Assembly: GCA_001898505.1 (NCBI GenBank)
Contig: MKTZ01000020.1
Location: 124,001 to 188,000 of the forward strand
Source: Sphingobacteriales bacterium 50-39
Lineage (GTDB): Bacteria; Bacteroidota; Bacteroidia; Chitinophagales; Chitinophagaceae
Length of the DNA stretch: 64,000 nt
Direction of reading: 5' to 3'
The notes under the pieces were generated by a model that was not told where the DNA came from, ran no database searches, and saw only the letters and a list, made by a program, of their open reading frames with translations. Numbering within the stretch: the stretch's first letter is position 1; every line of letters starts with the position of its first letter. Position numbers and translations under genes: made by a program. Below are positions 57,161 through 64,000 of this stretch, one piece after another.

Positions 57161-57166
57161 GACCTG

Positions 57167-58276
57167 ATGCAAAGACTTTTAATCATATTTTGCCTGCTTA
57201 CCGCACAACGGCTGTGTGCTCAAACCGTCACGGCCACCGGATCCTGGTATGGACGCGCCGACGTGGAAATGGCCGGCATGCACAACAACTACCTGACCGA
57301 GCTCGTCATCAAACAGACGGGCAACAGGGTGGATGGCATCTTCGGCTATTATTTCCGCGACAAATACCAGAGCTTTTTCGTCCACGGCCGGTACAACCCA
57401 AAGACAAGAGAAGTCATTATCCTGAACATCCCCATCATCTATTTCAATTCCAATTCCACCGTCAATAGCATCGACTGCAACACCAACTTCGTTGGCGTCA
57501 TCATAAGCAGCCGCGTCAAAACCACCCTTAAAGGAGCTTTTTATCATGATGAGAAATACAAATACCTCTGTCCCGACGTGAAAGTATCGTATACACTCGA
57601 TAAGGATGAGAAACCCCAGCCCGACATACAGCAGGAGGTGACAAATGCCGCTCCCAGGATCTGGAAACCACAGGCGGACGACTATGTGGTGGATGCCTTC
57701 AAAACAGATCAGACTCCCCCAACTACGGCCGCTGCCCGACCGGCCGACACTCCCTTGACAGTCAAAACCGATACCCCCACGGTGGTCAAAACGGAGCTGC
57801 CGGCCAAACCCCTGGATACAGCTATTGCCCGGCAGCCGATCATCAAAACAGAGGTGGCCGCCATCACGGCTGCTCCTATCTCCGACCCTGCTAAAGAGGA
57901 CAGCAGGCTCATCACGGAATCTTTCTCTAAAAGAAAGGAGATCATTACAAAGACACTGGAAGTGGAGTCCGACTCCATACGCCTGAGCTTCTATGACAAC
58001 GGAGAAATAGACGGGGACAGCATTTCCGTATTCGTCAACAACCAGGTCGTCCTCACCCATCAGGAACTGGCCGCCAAAGCCCTGACCTTATACCTCCACC
58101 TGGACAGCACCAGGGATGTGAATGAGATCGGCATGTTCGCGGAAAATCTTGGAAAGTACCCGCCCAATACGGCCCTCATGGTGATCACGGACGGTAAGAA
58201 CAGATACGAAGTATTCATGAGCAGCAGCCTGACAGAAAATGCAACCATCCGGATAAGACGTAAAAAGAGCCCCTGA
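57167..58276 (+). CDS. Exported protein of unknown function
   Basis: 369 aa. A signal peptide (LLIIFCLLTAQRLCAQ) precedes an N-terminal beta-rich domain of about 120 residues (ATGSWYGRADVEMAGMHNN, RVDGIFGYYFRDKYQSFFVHG). A Thr/Pro/Lys-rich linker at about 180-235 (TPPTTAAARPADTP and KTDTPTVVKTELPAK) leads to a C-terminal beta domain at about 263-365 (ESDSIRLSFYDNGEIDGDSI, SVFVNNQVVLTHQEL). I recognise no named family. It follows smpB by 7 bases and probably shares its transcript. A terminator overlaps its stop. Confidence 0.68.
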   Translation: MQRLLIIFCLLTAQRLCAQTVTATGSWYGRADVEMAGMHNNYLTELVIKQTGNRVDGIFGYYFRDKYQSFFVHGRYNPKTREVIILNIPIIYFNSNSTVNSIDCNTNFVGVIISSRVKTTLKGAFYHDEKYKYLCPDVKVSYTLDKDEKPQPDIQQEVTNAAPRIWKPQADDYVVDAFKTDQTPPTTAAARPADTPLTVKTDTPTVVKTELPAKPLDTAIARQPIIKTEVAAITAAPISDPAKEDSRLITESFSKRKEIITKTLEVESDSIRLSFYDNGEIDGDSISVFVNNQVVLTHQELAAKALTLYLHLDSTRDVNEIGMFAENLGKYPPNTALMVITDGKNRYEVFMSSSLTENATIRIRRKKSP

Positions 58277-58289
58277 TCAGGGGCTCTTT
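58264..58289. terminator. Bidirectional terminator between convergent genes
   Basis: A 13-bp perfect inverted repeat (AAAGAGCCCCTGA / TCAGGGGCTCTTT) includes the stop codon of the plus-strand gene and is followed by a T-rich run. It serves the gene ending at 58276 and the parC gene ending at 58295. Confidence 0.85.
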
Positions 58290-58294
58290 CGTTT

Positions 58295-60817
58295 TTATAA
58301 GTCCAGCTCCGTCTGCGGAGATTCTTTCGCTTCTTCCTTATGCCCCCACTCCACTTCCACACTCTTGCTGAAATCGAAGAGCTTGGTGCCCACGGTCTTC
58401 CAGCCTGTGACCTCCACAAAATCGGCGATCTTGATCTTCTGGGTCTTCGCCTGCGCGCCACGTCCCGACTTGATCAAGGCAATGGGTTGAGGATGCAGGG
58501 TGACAGCCTCCAGCCGATTGCCCTCCCCTTCCTTGATAAAAAGGAACTTATTATGTAAGGTCGTAGTCTCGATCTTAAACCGTTTGACATTATACAGCAG
58601 CTTCTCATTATCCAGGTAGATGGCGGTAATGACCCTCTCCGGATCGAACTTGCGTATCTCCACTATCTTGTCCGCATCAAACCGCTGTGTAAGCTCGGTA
58701 TCTGTTATCTCATAATTACCGTCGGAATAGATCACCAGCAGCTTTTCGTCATTGTCAAAGCTGCCGAGATATTCGCCTTTCTCCTCGGTATTCAACCGGC
58801 CAAACGTCGCATCGAACCATAGTTTGCGGCCGCTGAGCGTGGCTTTGCCGGCCTCTTTGAATTTTACGGTCCGGATGGGATACTTCGTCACCTGGTTCCC
58901 CAGACTGCTGCGGTTCTTTACCTCCAGGGTCTCGAAATAAAAATCGAACTCCTTGATACGGGCAGAGCTGTTGGGGCTAAGGACGATCTTGACGACTTCC
59001 GCCTCGCCATTCGGGTTCACGGTAAAATAATGCACCCGGCTCTTGGGATCTTCCTTGGCCAGATCATATTCCCTGTCACGGGTGACACCGGTGACGTTAA
59101 ACCGCTTGGCATAGCTGATGCCTGTCTTGCCGTCCACATAGATCATATTGTAGGTGGTGCGTTCGTCATTCTTCCGAAAGACACCCACATAGATGATGTC
59201 CTTTCCGATGAACGCCTTGTCGGCCACCTTTACCACCTTCATTTTCCCTCCTTTGGTAAAGGCAATGATATCGTCCAGGTCGGAACAGTCCGCCACAAAC
59301 TCGTCCTTCTTCAGCCCGGTGCCGATAAATCCGTCCGACCTGTTCACATAGAGCTTGACGTTTGCAATGGCCACCTGCTGCGCCTGGATAGCTTCGAACA
59401 GCTTGATCTCTGTCTTGCGCTCACGGCCTTTCCCGTATTTCTTCAACAGGTTCTCATAATAGGCCACGGCATAATCCACCAGGTTGGCCAGATCATGCTT
59501 CACCTGCCTGATCTCGGCTTCCAGCCCCTTGATCTGTGCATTCAGCTCGTCGATGTCCAGGCGATAGATCCTCCGCACAGGCTTCTCCGTGAGCTTTATG
59601 ACATCCTCCCGGCTGATGTCCCTTTTCAGCTGTTTGCGGAAGGGCTCGAAGGCCTTGGCGATGGCGGTCAACACCTTTTCCCAGGTCTCGTGCTTCTTCT
59701 CCAGCTCTTTGTATATCTTCTCCTCGAAGAATATCTTTTCCAGCGATGTATAATGCCATTTTTCCTGCAGCTCGGCCAGCTTTATTTCCAGCTCCCTTTT
59801 CAAAAGCCCCTTCGTATGATCTACGGAATGGGTCAGCAACTCCCGTACTCCCAGGAATTGGGGCTTCTCCCCGGCAATGACACAGGCATTGGGTGAAATG
59901 CTCACCTCGCAGTCCGTAAATGCATAAAGAGCATCGATGGTAATGTCGGGAGATATCCCCGGCGCCAGGTCTATCTGTACCTCCACCTCTGCCGCCGTAT
60001 TGTCCGTTACCTTCTTGATCTTGATCTTGCCCTGCTCGTTGGCCTTGATGATGGAGTCGATCAGCTGCGAGGTTGTGACGCCGTATGGGACATCCTTTAT
60101 CAGCAGCGTCTTCTTATCCAGCTCCTCGATATGGGTACGCACCCGGACCTTCCCTCCCCTCTTGCCGTCGTTATAATTGGTGACATCGATCATCCCCGCG
60201 GTCAGGAAGTCGGGGTATAATTCAAATTTCTTATTCTTCAGGTATTTGATAGCGGCCTCACAAAGCTCGATAAAGTTATGGGGCAGTATTTTGGTGGCAA
60301 GCCCCACCGCGATCCCTTCCGCTCCATGGGCCAGCAGCAGCGGGAATTTCATGGGCAGCGTCACGGGCTCGTTCTTCCGTCCATCGTAGCTCAACTGCCA
60401 TTCGGTGGTCTTGGCATTGAAAGCCACTTCCAATGCAAATTTGCTGAGACGCGCTTCGATATACCGGCTGGCGGCCGCATCATCCCCCGTGCGAACATCC
60501 CCCCAGTTGCCCTGTGTCTCGATCAGCAGGTCCTTCTGTCCCATGTTTACAAGTGCCTCGCCGATACTGGCATCCCCGTGGGGATGGTATTGCATGCTCT
60601 GGCCAATGATATTGGCGACCTTGTTGAATCGGCCGTCATCCATCTCTTTCATGGCATGCAGGATACGACGCTGCACTGGCTTGAGCCCGTCCTCTATGGC
60701 GGGCACCGCCCTCTCCAGTATCACATAGGAGGCATAGTCCAGGAACCAGTTCTTGTATTGTCCGGTGACACCGGACCCGTTCTCGTGAAAATCTTCTGGT
60801 ATTTTGCTCTTGGCCAT
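58295..60817 (-). CDS. parC: DNA topoisomerase IV subunit A
   Basis: 840 aa. The breakage-reunion domain starts YASYVILERAVPAIEDGLKPVQRRILHAM, with catalytic Tyr119 in AAASRYIEARLS and the QYHPHGDASIGEAL stretch. A coiled-coil tower is near 360-480, and the C-terminal domain is a beta-pinwheel without an obvious GyrA box. A parE gene lies 1.2 kb upstream in the same direction, so I call it ParC rather than GyrA. It decatenates daughter chromosomes with ATP. Two small genes lie between the subunits. Confidence 0.92.
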   Translation of the reverse strand: MAKSKIPEDFHENGSGVTGQYKNWFLDYASYVILERAVPAIEDGLKPVQRRILHAMKEMDDGRFNKVANIIGQSMQYHPHGDASIGEALVNMGQKDLLIETQGNWGDVRTGDDAAASRYIEARLSKFALEVAFNAKTTEWQLSYDGRKNEPVTLPMKFPLLLAHGAEGIAVGLATKILPHNFIELCEAAIKYLKNKKFELYPDFLTAGMIDVTNYNDGKRGGKVRVRTHIEELDKKTLLIKDVPYGVTTSQLIDSIIKANEQGKIKIKKVTDNTAAEVEVQIDLAPGISPDITIDALYAFTDCEVSISPNACVIAGEKPQFLGVRELLTHSVDHTKGLLKRELEIKLAELQEKWHYTSLEKIFFEEKIYKELEKKHETWEKVLTAIAKAFEPFRKQLKRDISREDVIKLTEKPVRRIYRLDIDELNAQIKGLEAEIRQVKHDLANLVDYAVAYYENLLKKYGKGRERKTEIKLFEAIQAQQVAIANVKLYVNRSDGFIGTGLKKDEFVADCSDLDDIIAFTKGGKMKVVKVADKAFIGKDIIYVGVFRKNDERTTYNMIYVDGKTGISYAKRFNVTGVTRDREYDLAKEDPKSRVHYFTVNPNGEAEVVKIVLSPNSSARIKEFDFYFETLEVKNRSSLGNQVTKYPIRTVKFKEAGKATLSGRKLWFDATFGRLNTEEKGEYLGSFDNDEKLLVIYSDGNYEITDTELTQRFDADKIVEIRKFDPERVITAIYLDNEKLLYNVKRFKIETTTLHNKFLFIKEGEGNRLEAVTLHPQPIALIKSGRGAQAKTQKIKIADFVEVTGWKTVGTKLFDFSKSVEVEWGHKEEAKESPQTELDL

Positions 60818-60824
60818 ATAAATT

Positions 60825-61199
60825 CTATACTACGCTTTTGTTCTTATTATTCTTCCCAATTTTTCCCAGGTGAGTGTCCTGAAAACCACTGAAATACTTC
60901 AGCCCATACCCCATCCCCCTGTCCATCGATGAATGCCCGAAAAGGATCAGGCCCGCAAATTCCAGATATTCATTCCTCGTATAAAGGCCGATAAGATATA
61001 GCGCAATGGCAACGCCCTTATGATGCACTATATTATAACAGATGGCCCCCACTTTATTGCCTCCGAGATATCCCAGCATGCCGAGGTCAGGCGCCAGTAT
61101 CCATACCAGCCACCACCACCATGCAAAATGCAGCTGACTGAAAAGGCAAATGCTCAACAGGAACATAGCTGCCTCCTCCCATTTGATAAGGTTTTTCAT
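60825..61199 (-). CDS. DUF4260 family membrane protein
   Basis: 124 aa with about four membrane helices. The family core reads FAWWWWLVWILAPDLGMLGYLGG, then YNIVHHKGVAIALYL and GHSSMDRGMGYGLKY, which keeps His and Asp/Glu residues that look conserved. The function is unknown. It ends 8 bases before parC and is probably cotranscribed with it. Confidence 0.85.
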   Translation of the reverse strand: MKNLIKWEEAAMFLLSICLFSQLHFAWWWWLVWILAPDLGMLGYLGGNKVGAICYNIVHHKGVAIALYLIGLYTRNEYLEFAGLILFGHSSMDRGMGYGLKYFSGFQDTHLGKIGKNNKNKSVV

Positions 61200-61208
61200 G
61201 GTTGATCT

Positions 61209-62048
61209 TTATGCGGTTGGCTCCGTCATGGGAATAGCAGCCTTGGACTTGATCTCGAAATCCTTCATACCCCTGATCTCTCCCTGCGCCTCGACCTCCC
61301 CTGCGGCGATCAGCTGTTTCAGCCTCCAGAGCATATAGGCATCCCCGGTAGTCTGTTTTGCTTTGCTGATAAACTGATGGATCAGCTTGCTGGCCTTTAT
61401 CCAATCCCCGGTGATGAACTTCTTCAACTCTTCATCATAATAGTCATATCCATACTGCGCCAGCTTCTTGCCACCTTCCAGTATCCGCACGCCCTTGTCC
61501 TCATTGCATATCCGGCTCCACTCATCCGGGTCGATCTCGAACTCGCTCAGGGTAATGGGTCTGGCCAGCTTGCGCGCTTTCAGGAACTCCCGGGCTGGTA
61601 TCTCGGACAGGTTCACCGGGTAAAAAATATTTCCCTTCTCGTTGATAAAAGGCAGGTTATTCAGGTACAGTATAAATATCCTGCCCTGGTAGTCCTTTAG
61701 CTGGCTCATCAACCAATAATAGCTGCTGACATCATGCTTGTTCTGTGCGGCCCAGATCCAAACCATCTCCATAGGATCCTGATCCAGCTTCTCTTTCAAG
61801 GCTGCAACGGACGCCGTGTCGTCCTTTACCTCCCCGTTGTCCACCCTCCCATCATAATCCCCGCCCGCCAATACGCCACGCCACCACTCTCTCCGGGCCT
61901 CCCAGCCTTCCGGCATATAAATATCCTTTAAGGGTCCCACTGCAAAATCATCCTCGATCTGGATCACCTCTCCCTGCATGGCGGGCTCCAGCTCGAATGA
62001 CTTCTGCAAAACATCTACATCGGGACGTTGAAAAACAATGTGGATCAT
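61209..62048 (-). CDS. DUF1835 (and DUF3658-like) protein
   Basis: 279 aa. The N-terminal DUF1835 reads [20 protein letters not shown] and [19 protein letters not shown], with a [18 protein letters not shown] block and a C-terminal helical part ([41 protein letters not shown]). Such proteins are common in Bacteroidota and Firmicutes; the function is unknown. Its start overlaps the parE stop by 4 bases (ATGA), so translation is coupled to parE. Confidence 0.85.
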   Translation of the reverse strand: MIHIVFQRPDVDVLQKSFELEPAMQGEVIQIEDDFAVGPLKDIYMPEGWEARREWWRGVLAGGDYDGRVDNGEVKDDTASVAALKEKLDQDPMEMVWIWAAQNKHDVSSYYWLMSQLKDYQGRIFILYLNNLPFINEKGNIFYPVNLSEIPAREFLKARKLARPITLSEFEIDPDEWSRICNEDKGVRILEGGKKLAQYGYDYYDEELKKFITGDWIKASKLIHQFISKAKQTTGDAYMLWRLKQLIAAGEVEAQGEIRGMKDFEIKSKAAIPMTEPTA

Positions 62049-63934
62049 ACTTTTTCCTCCACGAGGTCCACCTCGACCTTCAGATTATTAATGATAAATT
62101 CCTGTCTTTCCTGGGTGTTCTTACCCATGTAATATTCTAATATATGTTGTATATGCGTCTCCGGCATGATCATCACAGGCTGCACCCGCATATCCGGTCC
62201 GATGAAGCGGGCAAACTCTTCCGGCGAGATCTCTCCCAATCCTTTAAAACGGGTGATCTCCGGCTTGCTACCCAGCTTTTTCATAGCCGCCTGCTTCTCC
62301 GTCTCGTCATAACAATAAATGGTCTCCTGCTTGTTCCGTACCCGGAACAAAGGAGTTTCTAAAATAAAAACATGCCCGTTCTTCACCAGGTCGGGGAAGA
62401 ACTGCAGGAAAAAGGTCATCAGCAACAGCCGGATATGCATACCGTCCACGTCGGCATCCGTGGCAATAATTATCTTATTATAACGCAGCCCCTCGATCCC
62501 GTCTTCAACGTTCAGCGCATGCTGCAAAAGATTAAACTCCTCATTCTCATACACCACCTTCTTTGTCAATCCATAGCAATTCAACGGCTTTCCCCGAAGG
62601 CTGAACACCGCCTGTCTTTCCACGTCTCTTGCCTTTGTTATACTACCGCTGGCAGAATCTCCTTCCGTAATAAAGATCGTGCTCTCTTTTTGTTTTTCCA
62701 GCACCTGATCTTTATCCTTCCCTGTAGGCTCCTCATTATAATGATACCGGCAGTCGCGAAGCTTCTTATTATGCAAATTGGCTTTTTTGGCCCTTTCATT
62801 CGCCAGCTTCTTGATACCGGCCAGCTCCTTTCGCTCCTTTTCATTCTGCTCGATACGCTTTTTCAACGCATCGGCGGTGGTAGGGTTCTTATGTAAATAA
62901 TTGTCCAGCTCCCTGGCCAGGAAGTCGTATACGAAGTTCTTCATCGACACGCCGCCTTCCGACATGTATTGGCTGCCTAATTTTGTCTTGGTCTGGGACT
63001 CGAACACGGGTTCTACCACGCGCACAGAAACAGCCGCGGCAATACTTTGCCGGATATCCGCCGCATCATAGTCTTTCTTGTAGAAATCTCTTGCTACCTT
63101 TACAAATGCCTCGCGAAAAGCCTGCTGGTGCGTACCACCCTGGGTGGTATACTGACCGTTGACGAAACTAAAAATCTCCTCGCCATAGTCGTTGTTGTGC
63201 GTAAGGGCAACTTCTATGTCCTCTCCTTTCAAATGGATGATGGGATACCGGAGCTCGTCCTCATTGGTCTTGCGGCGCAGCAGGTCCAGCAGACCGTCCT
63301 TCGACACGTATTTCTTACCGTTGAAGTTGATGATCAGCCCCGCGTTGAGATAACAGTAATTCCATATTTGGTTCTCCAGGTACTCATGCTTGAAGTGGAA
63401 ATGCTTGAACACCGTCTCGTCCGGGATAAAGGTCACCAGCGTGCCATTGGACTCGCTGGATTTTGCTTCCTTGAACTCCTTTGTAAGCACTCCCTTGGCA
63501 AATTCAGCGGCCTTCTCCTTTCCTTCCCTGTAGGCCGTCACTTTGAAGTATTGGCTGAGAGCATTCACGGCCTTCGTACCTACTCCATTGAGACCCACGG
63601 ACTTCTGAAATGCCTTGCTATCATATTTAGCCCCTGTATTGATCTTGGAAACCACATCCACCACCTTTCCCAAAGGAATACCCCGGCCATAGTCACGGAT
63701 GGTAACGCTCTTTTGATCGATGGTCAGATCAACCTGCTTGCCATACCCCATGGTATGCTCATCTATACAGTTGTCGATCACCTCTTTGATCAGGACATAA
63801 ATACCATCGTCCGGACTACTGCCATCCCCTAATTTACCTATATACATACCGGGGCGCAGGCGTATATGTTCCCGCCAATCAAGACTTTTGATGCTTTCTT
63901 CCGTGTACTCGAACAAATTAGATTTTTCTGCCAT
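62045..63934 (-). CDS. parE: DNA topoisomerase IV subunit B
   Basis: 629 aa from ATG 63934; upstream codons to 63967 start with TTG. The GHKL ATPase domain has [30 protein letters not shown] and GRGIPLG; the transducer region has [19 protein letters not shown]; the TOPRIM domain has [17 protein letters not shown] and [18 protein letters not shown]. The short form and the neighbouring parC point to ParE rather than GyrB. It provides ATP hydrolysis for topoisomerase IV. Only 66 bases of the window remain upstream of its ATG. Confidence 0.93.
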   Translation of the reverse strand: MAEKSNLFEYTEESIKSLDWREHIRLRPGMYIGKLGDGSSPDDGIYVLIKEVIDNCIDEHTMGYGKQVDLTIDQKSVTIRDYGRGIPLGKVVDVVSKINTGAKYDSKAFQKSVGLNGVGTKAVNALSQYFKVTAYREGKEKAAEFAKGVLTKEFKEAKSSESNGTLVTFIPDETVFKHFHFKHEYLENQIWNYCYLNAGLIINFNGKKYVSKDGLLDLLRRKTNEDELRYPIIHLKGEDIEVALTHNNDYGEEIFSFVNGQYTTQGGTHQQAFREAFVKVARDFYKKDYDAADIRQSIAAAVSVRVVEPVFESQTKTKLGSQYMSEGGVSMKNFVYDFLARELDNYLHKNPTTADALKKRIEQNEKERKELAGIKKLANERAKKANLHNKKLRDCRYHYNEEPTGKDKDQVLEKQKESTIFITEGDSASGSITKARDVERQAVFSLRGKPLNCYGLTKKVVYENEEFNLLQHALNVEDGIEGLRYNKIIIATDADVDGMHIRLLLMTFFLQFFPDLVKNGHVFILETPLFRVRNKQETIYCYDETEKQAAMKKLGSKPEITRFKGLGEISPEEFARFIGPDMRVQPVMIMPETHIQHILEYYMGKNTQERQEFIINNLKVEVDLVEEKV

Positions 63935-64000
63935 ATCGGTTCCGATCAAGATGCCAAATATAGGCAAACGAATTTAGAGCGGTCTTATTTCAATTTCTAC

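Noticed and set aside
59030..59896. 288-residue open frame antisense to parC
   Set aside because: It mirrors the codon pattern of parC and has no signal, domain or ribosome-binding context.
63047..63832. 261-residue open frame antisense to parE
   Set aside because: It is a shadow of the ATPase-coding strand, with no recognisable protein features.

Overview
The window looks like chromosomal DNA of a Bacteroidota bacterium, most likely a member of the Chitinophagaceae. Evidence: a SusC/RagA receptor with an STN domain next to an ECF sigma factor and a FecR anti-sigma factor; a short primary sigma factor (285 aa); DUF2027-Smr, DUF3822 and DUF1835 proteins; Bacteroidota-type -7 boxes (TAnnTTTG) before several genes; and few Shine-Dalgarno sites. 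The family assignment is inference from gene content. I saw no insertion sequence, prophage, CRISPR array or tRNA. Most of the window is conserved core chromosome.

Layout. 1-9.4 kb (minus strand): a carbohydrate-uptake signalling locus with ECF sigma, FecR and a SusC receptor cut by the left edge, next to a two-gene operon of secreted (alpha/alpha)6-type glycoside hydrolases. fecR and the first hydrolase gene share a 40-base upstream element at the same distance from their ATGs. 9.5-16.7 kb (minus): a translationally coupled five-gene operon (response regulator, histidine kinase, TolC-like channel, lipoprotein adaptor, RND pump). 16.8-24.2 kb (plus): DUF177-rpmF-plsX, a CPBP protease, the RNase P RNA (minus), ApbE, a SUMF1-domain protein and a pair of exported sugar oxidoreductase/isomerase-type proteins. 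24.2-34 kb: Smr protein, APC permease, Crp-like regulator, then a minus-strand run of prenyltransferase, rnr, lpxK, bioD, rsmD and DUF3822. 34-38 kb: MATE transporter, folB, trxB, rpoD.

38.2-40.2 kb holds the most unusual locus: a BlaI-type repressor behind two matching 16-bp inverted repeats, followed by a BlaR1-like M56 membrane protease fused to an amidase_3 domain in which the expected catalytic Glu appears to be Ser. This looks like a cell-wall sensor with a pseudo-enzyme input domain. 40.2-49.4 kb: purM, ribF, holA, a coiled-coil envelope protein with a sigma-54-like upstream site, a 1190-aa surface protein and a lipoprotein. 49.4-58.3 kb: an ABC-F ATPase, a succinate dehydrogenase operon with two foreign genes between sdhA and sdhB, accD, smpB and a secreted protein. 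58.3-64 kb: parC and parE flanking two small uncharacterised genes.

Recurrent small-scale signals are short three-base-loop hairpins in intergenic leaders (21.8, 30.7, 31.8, 36.8 and 43.6 kb), which may be a family of RNA or DNA elements in this genome. All functional calls come from reading motifs; no database search was run.
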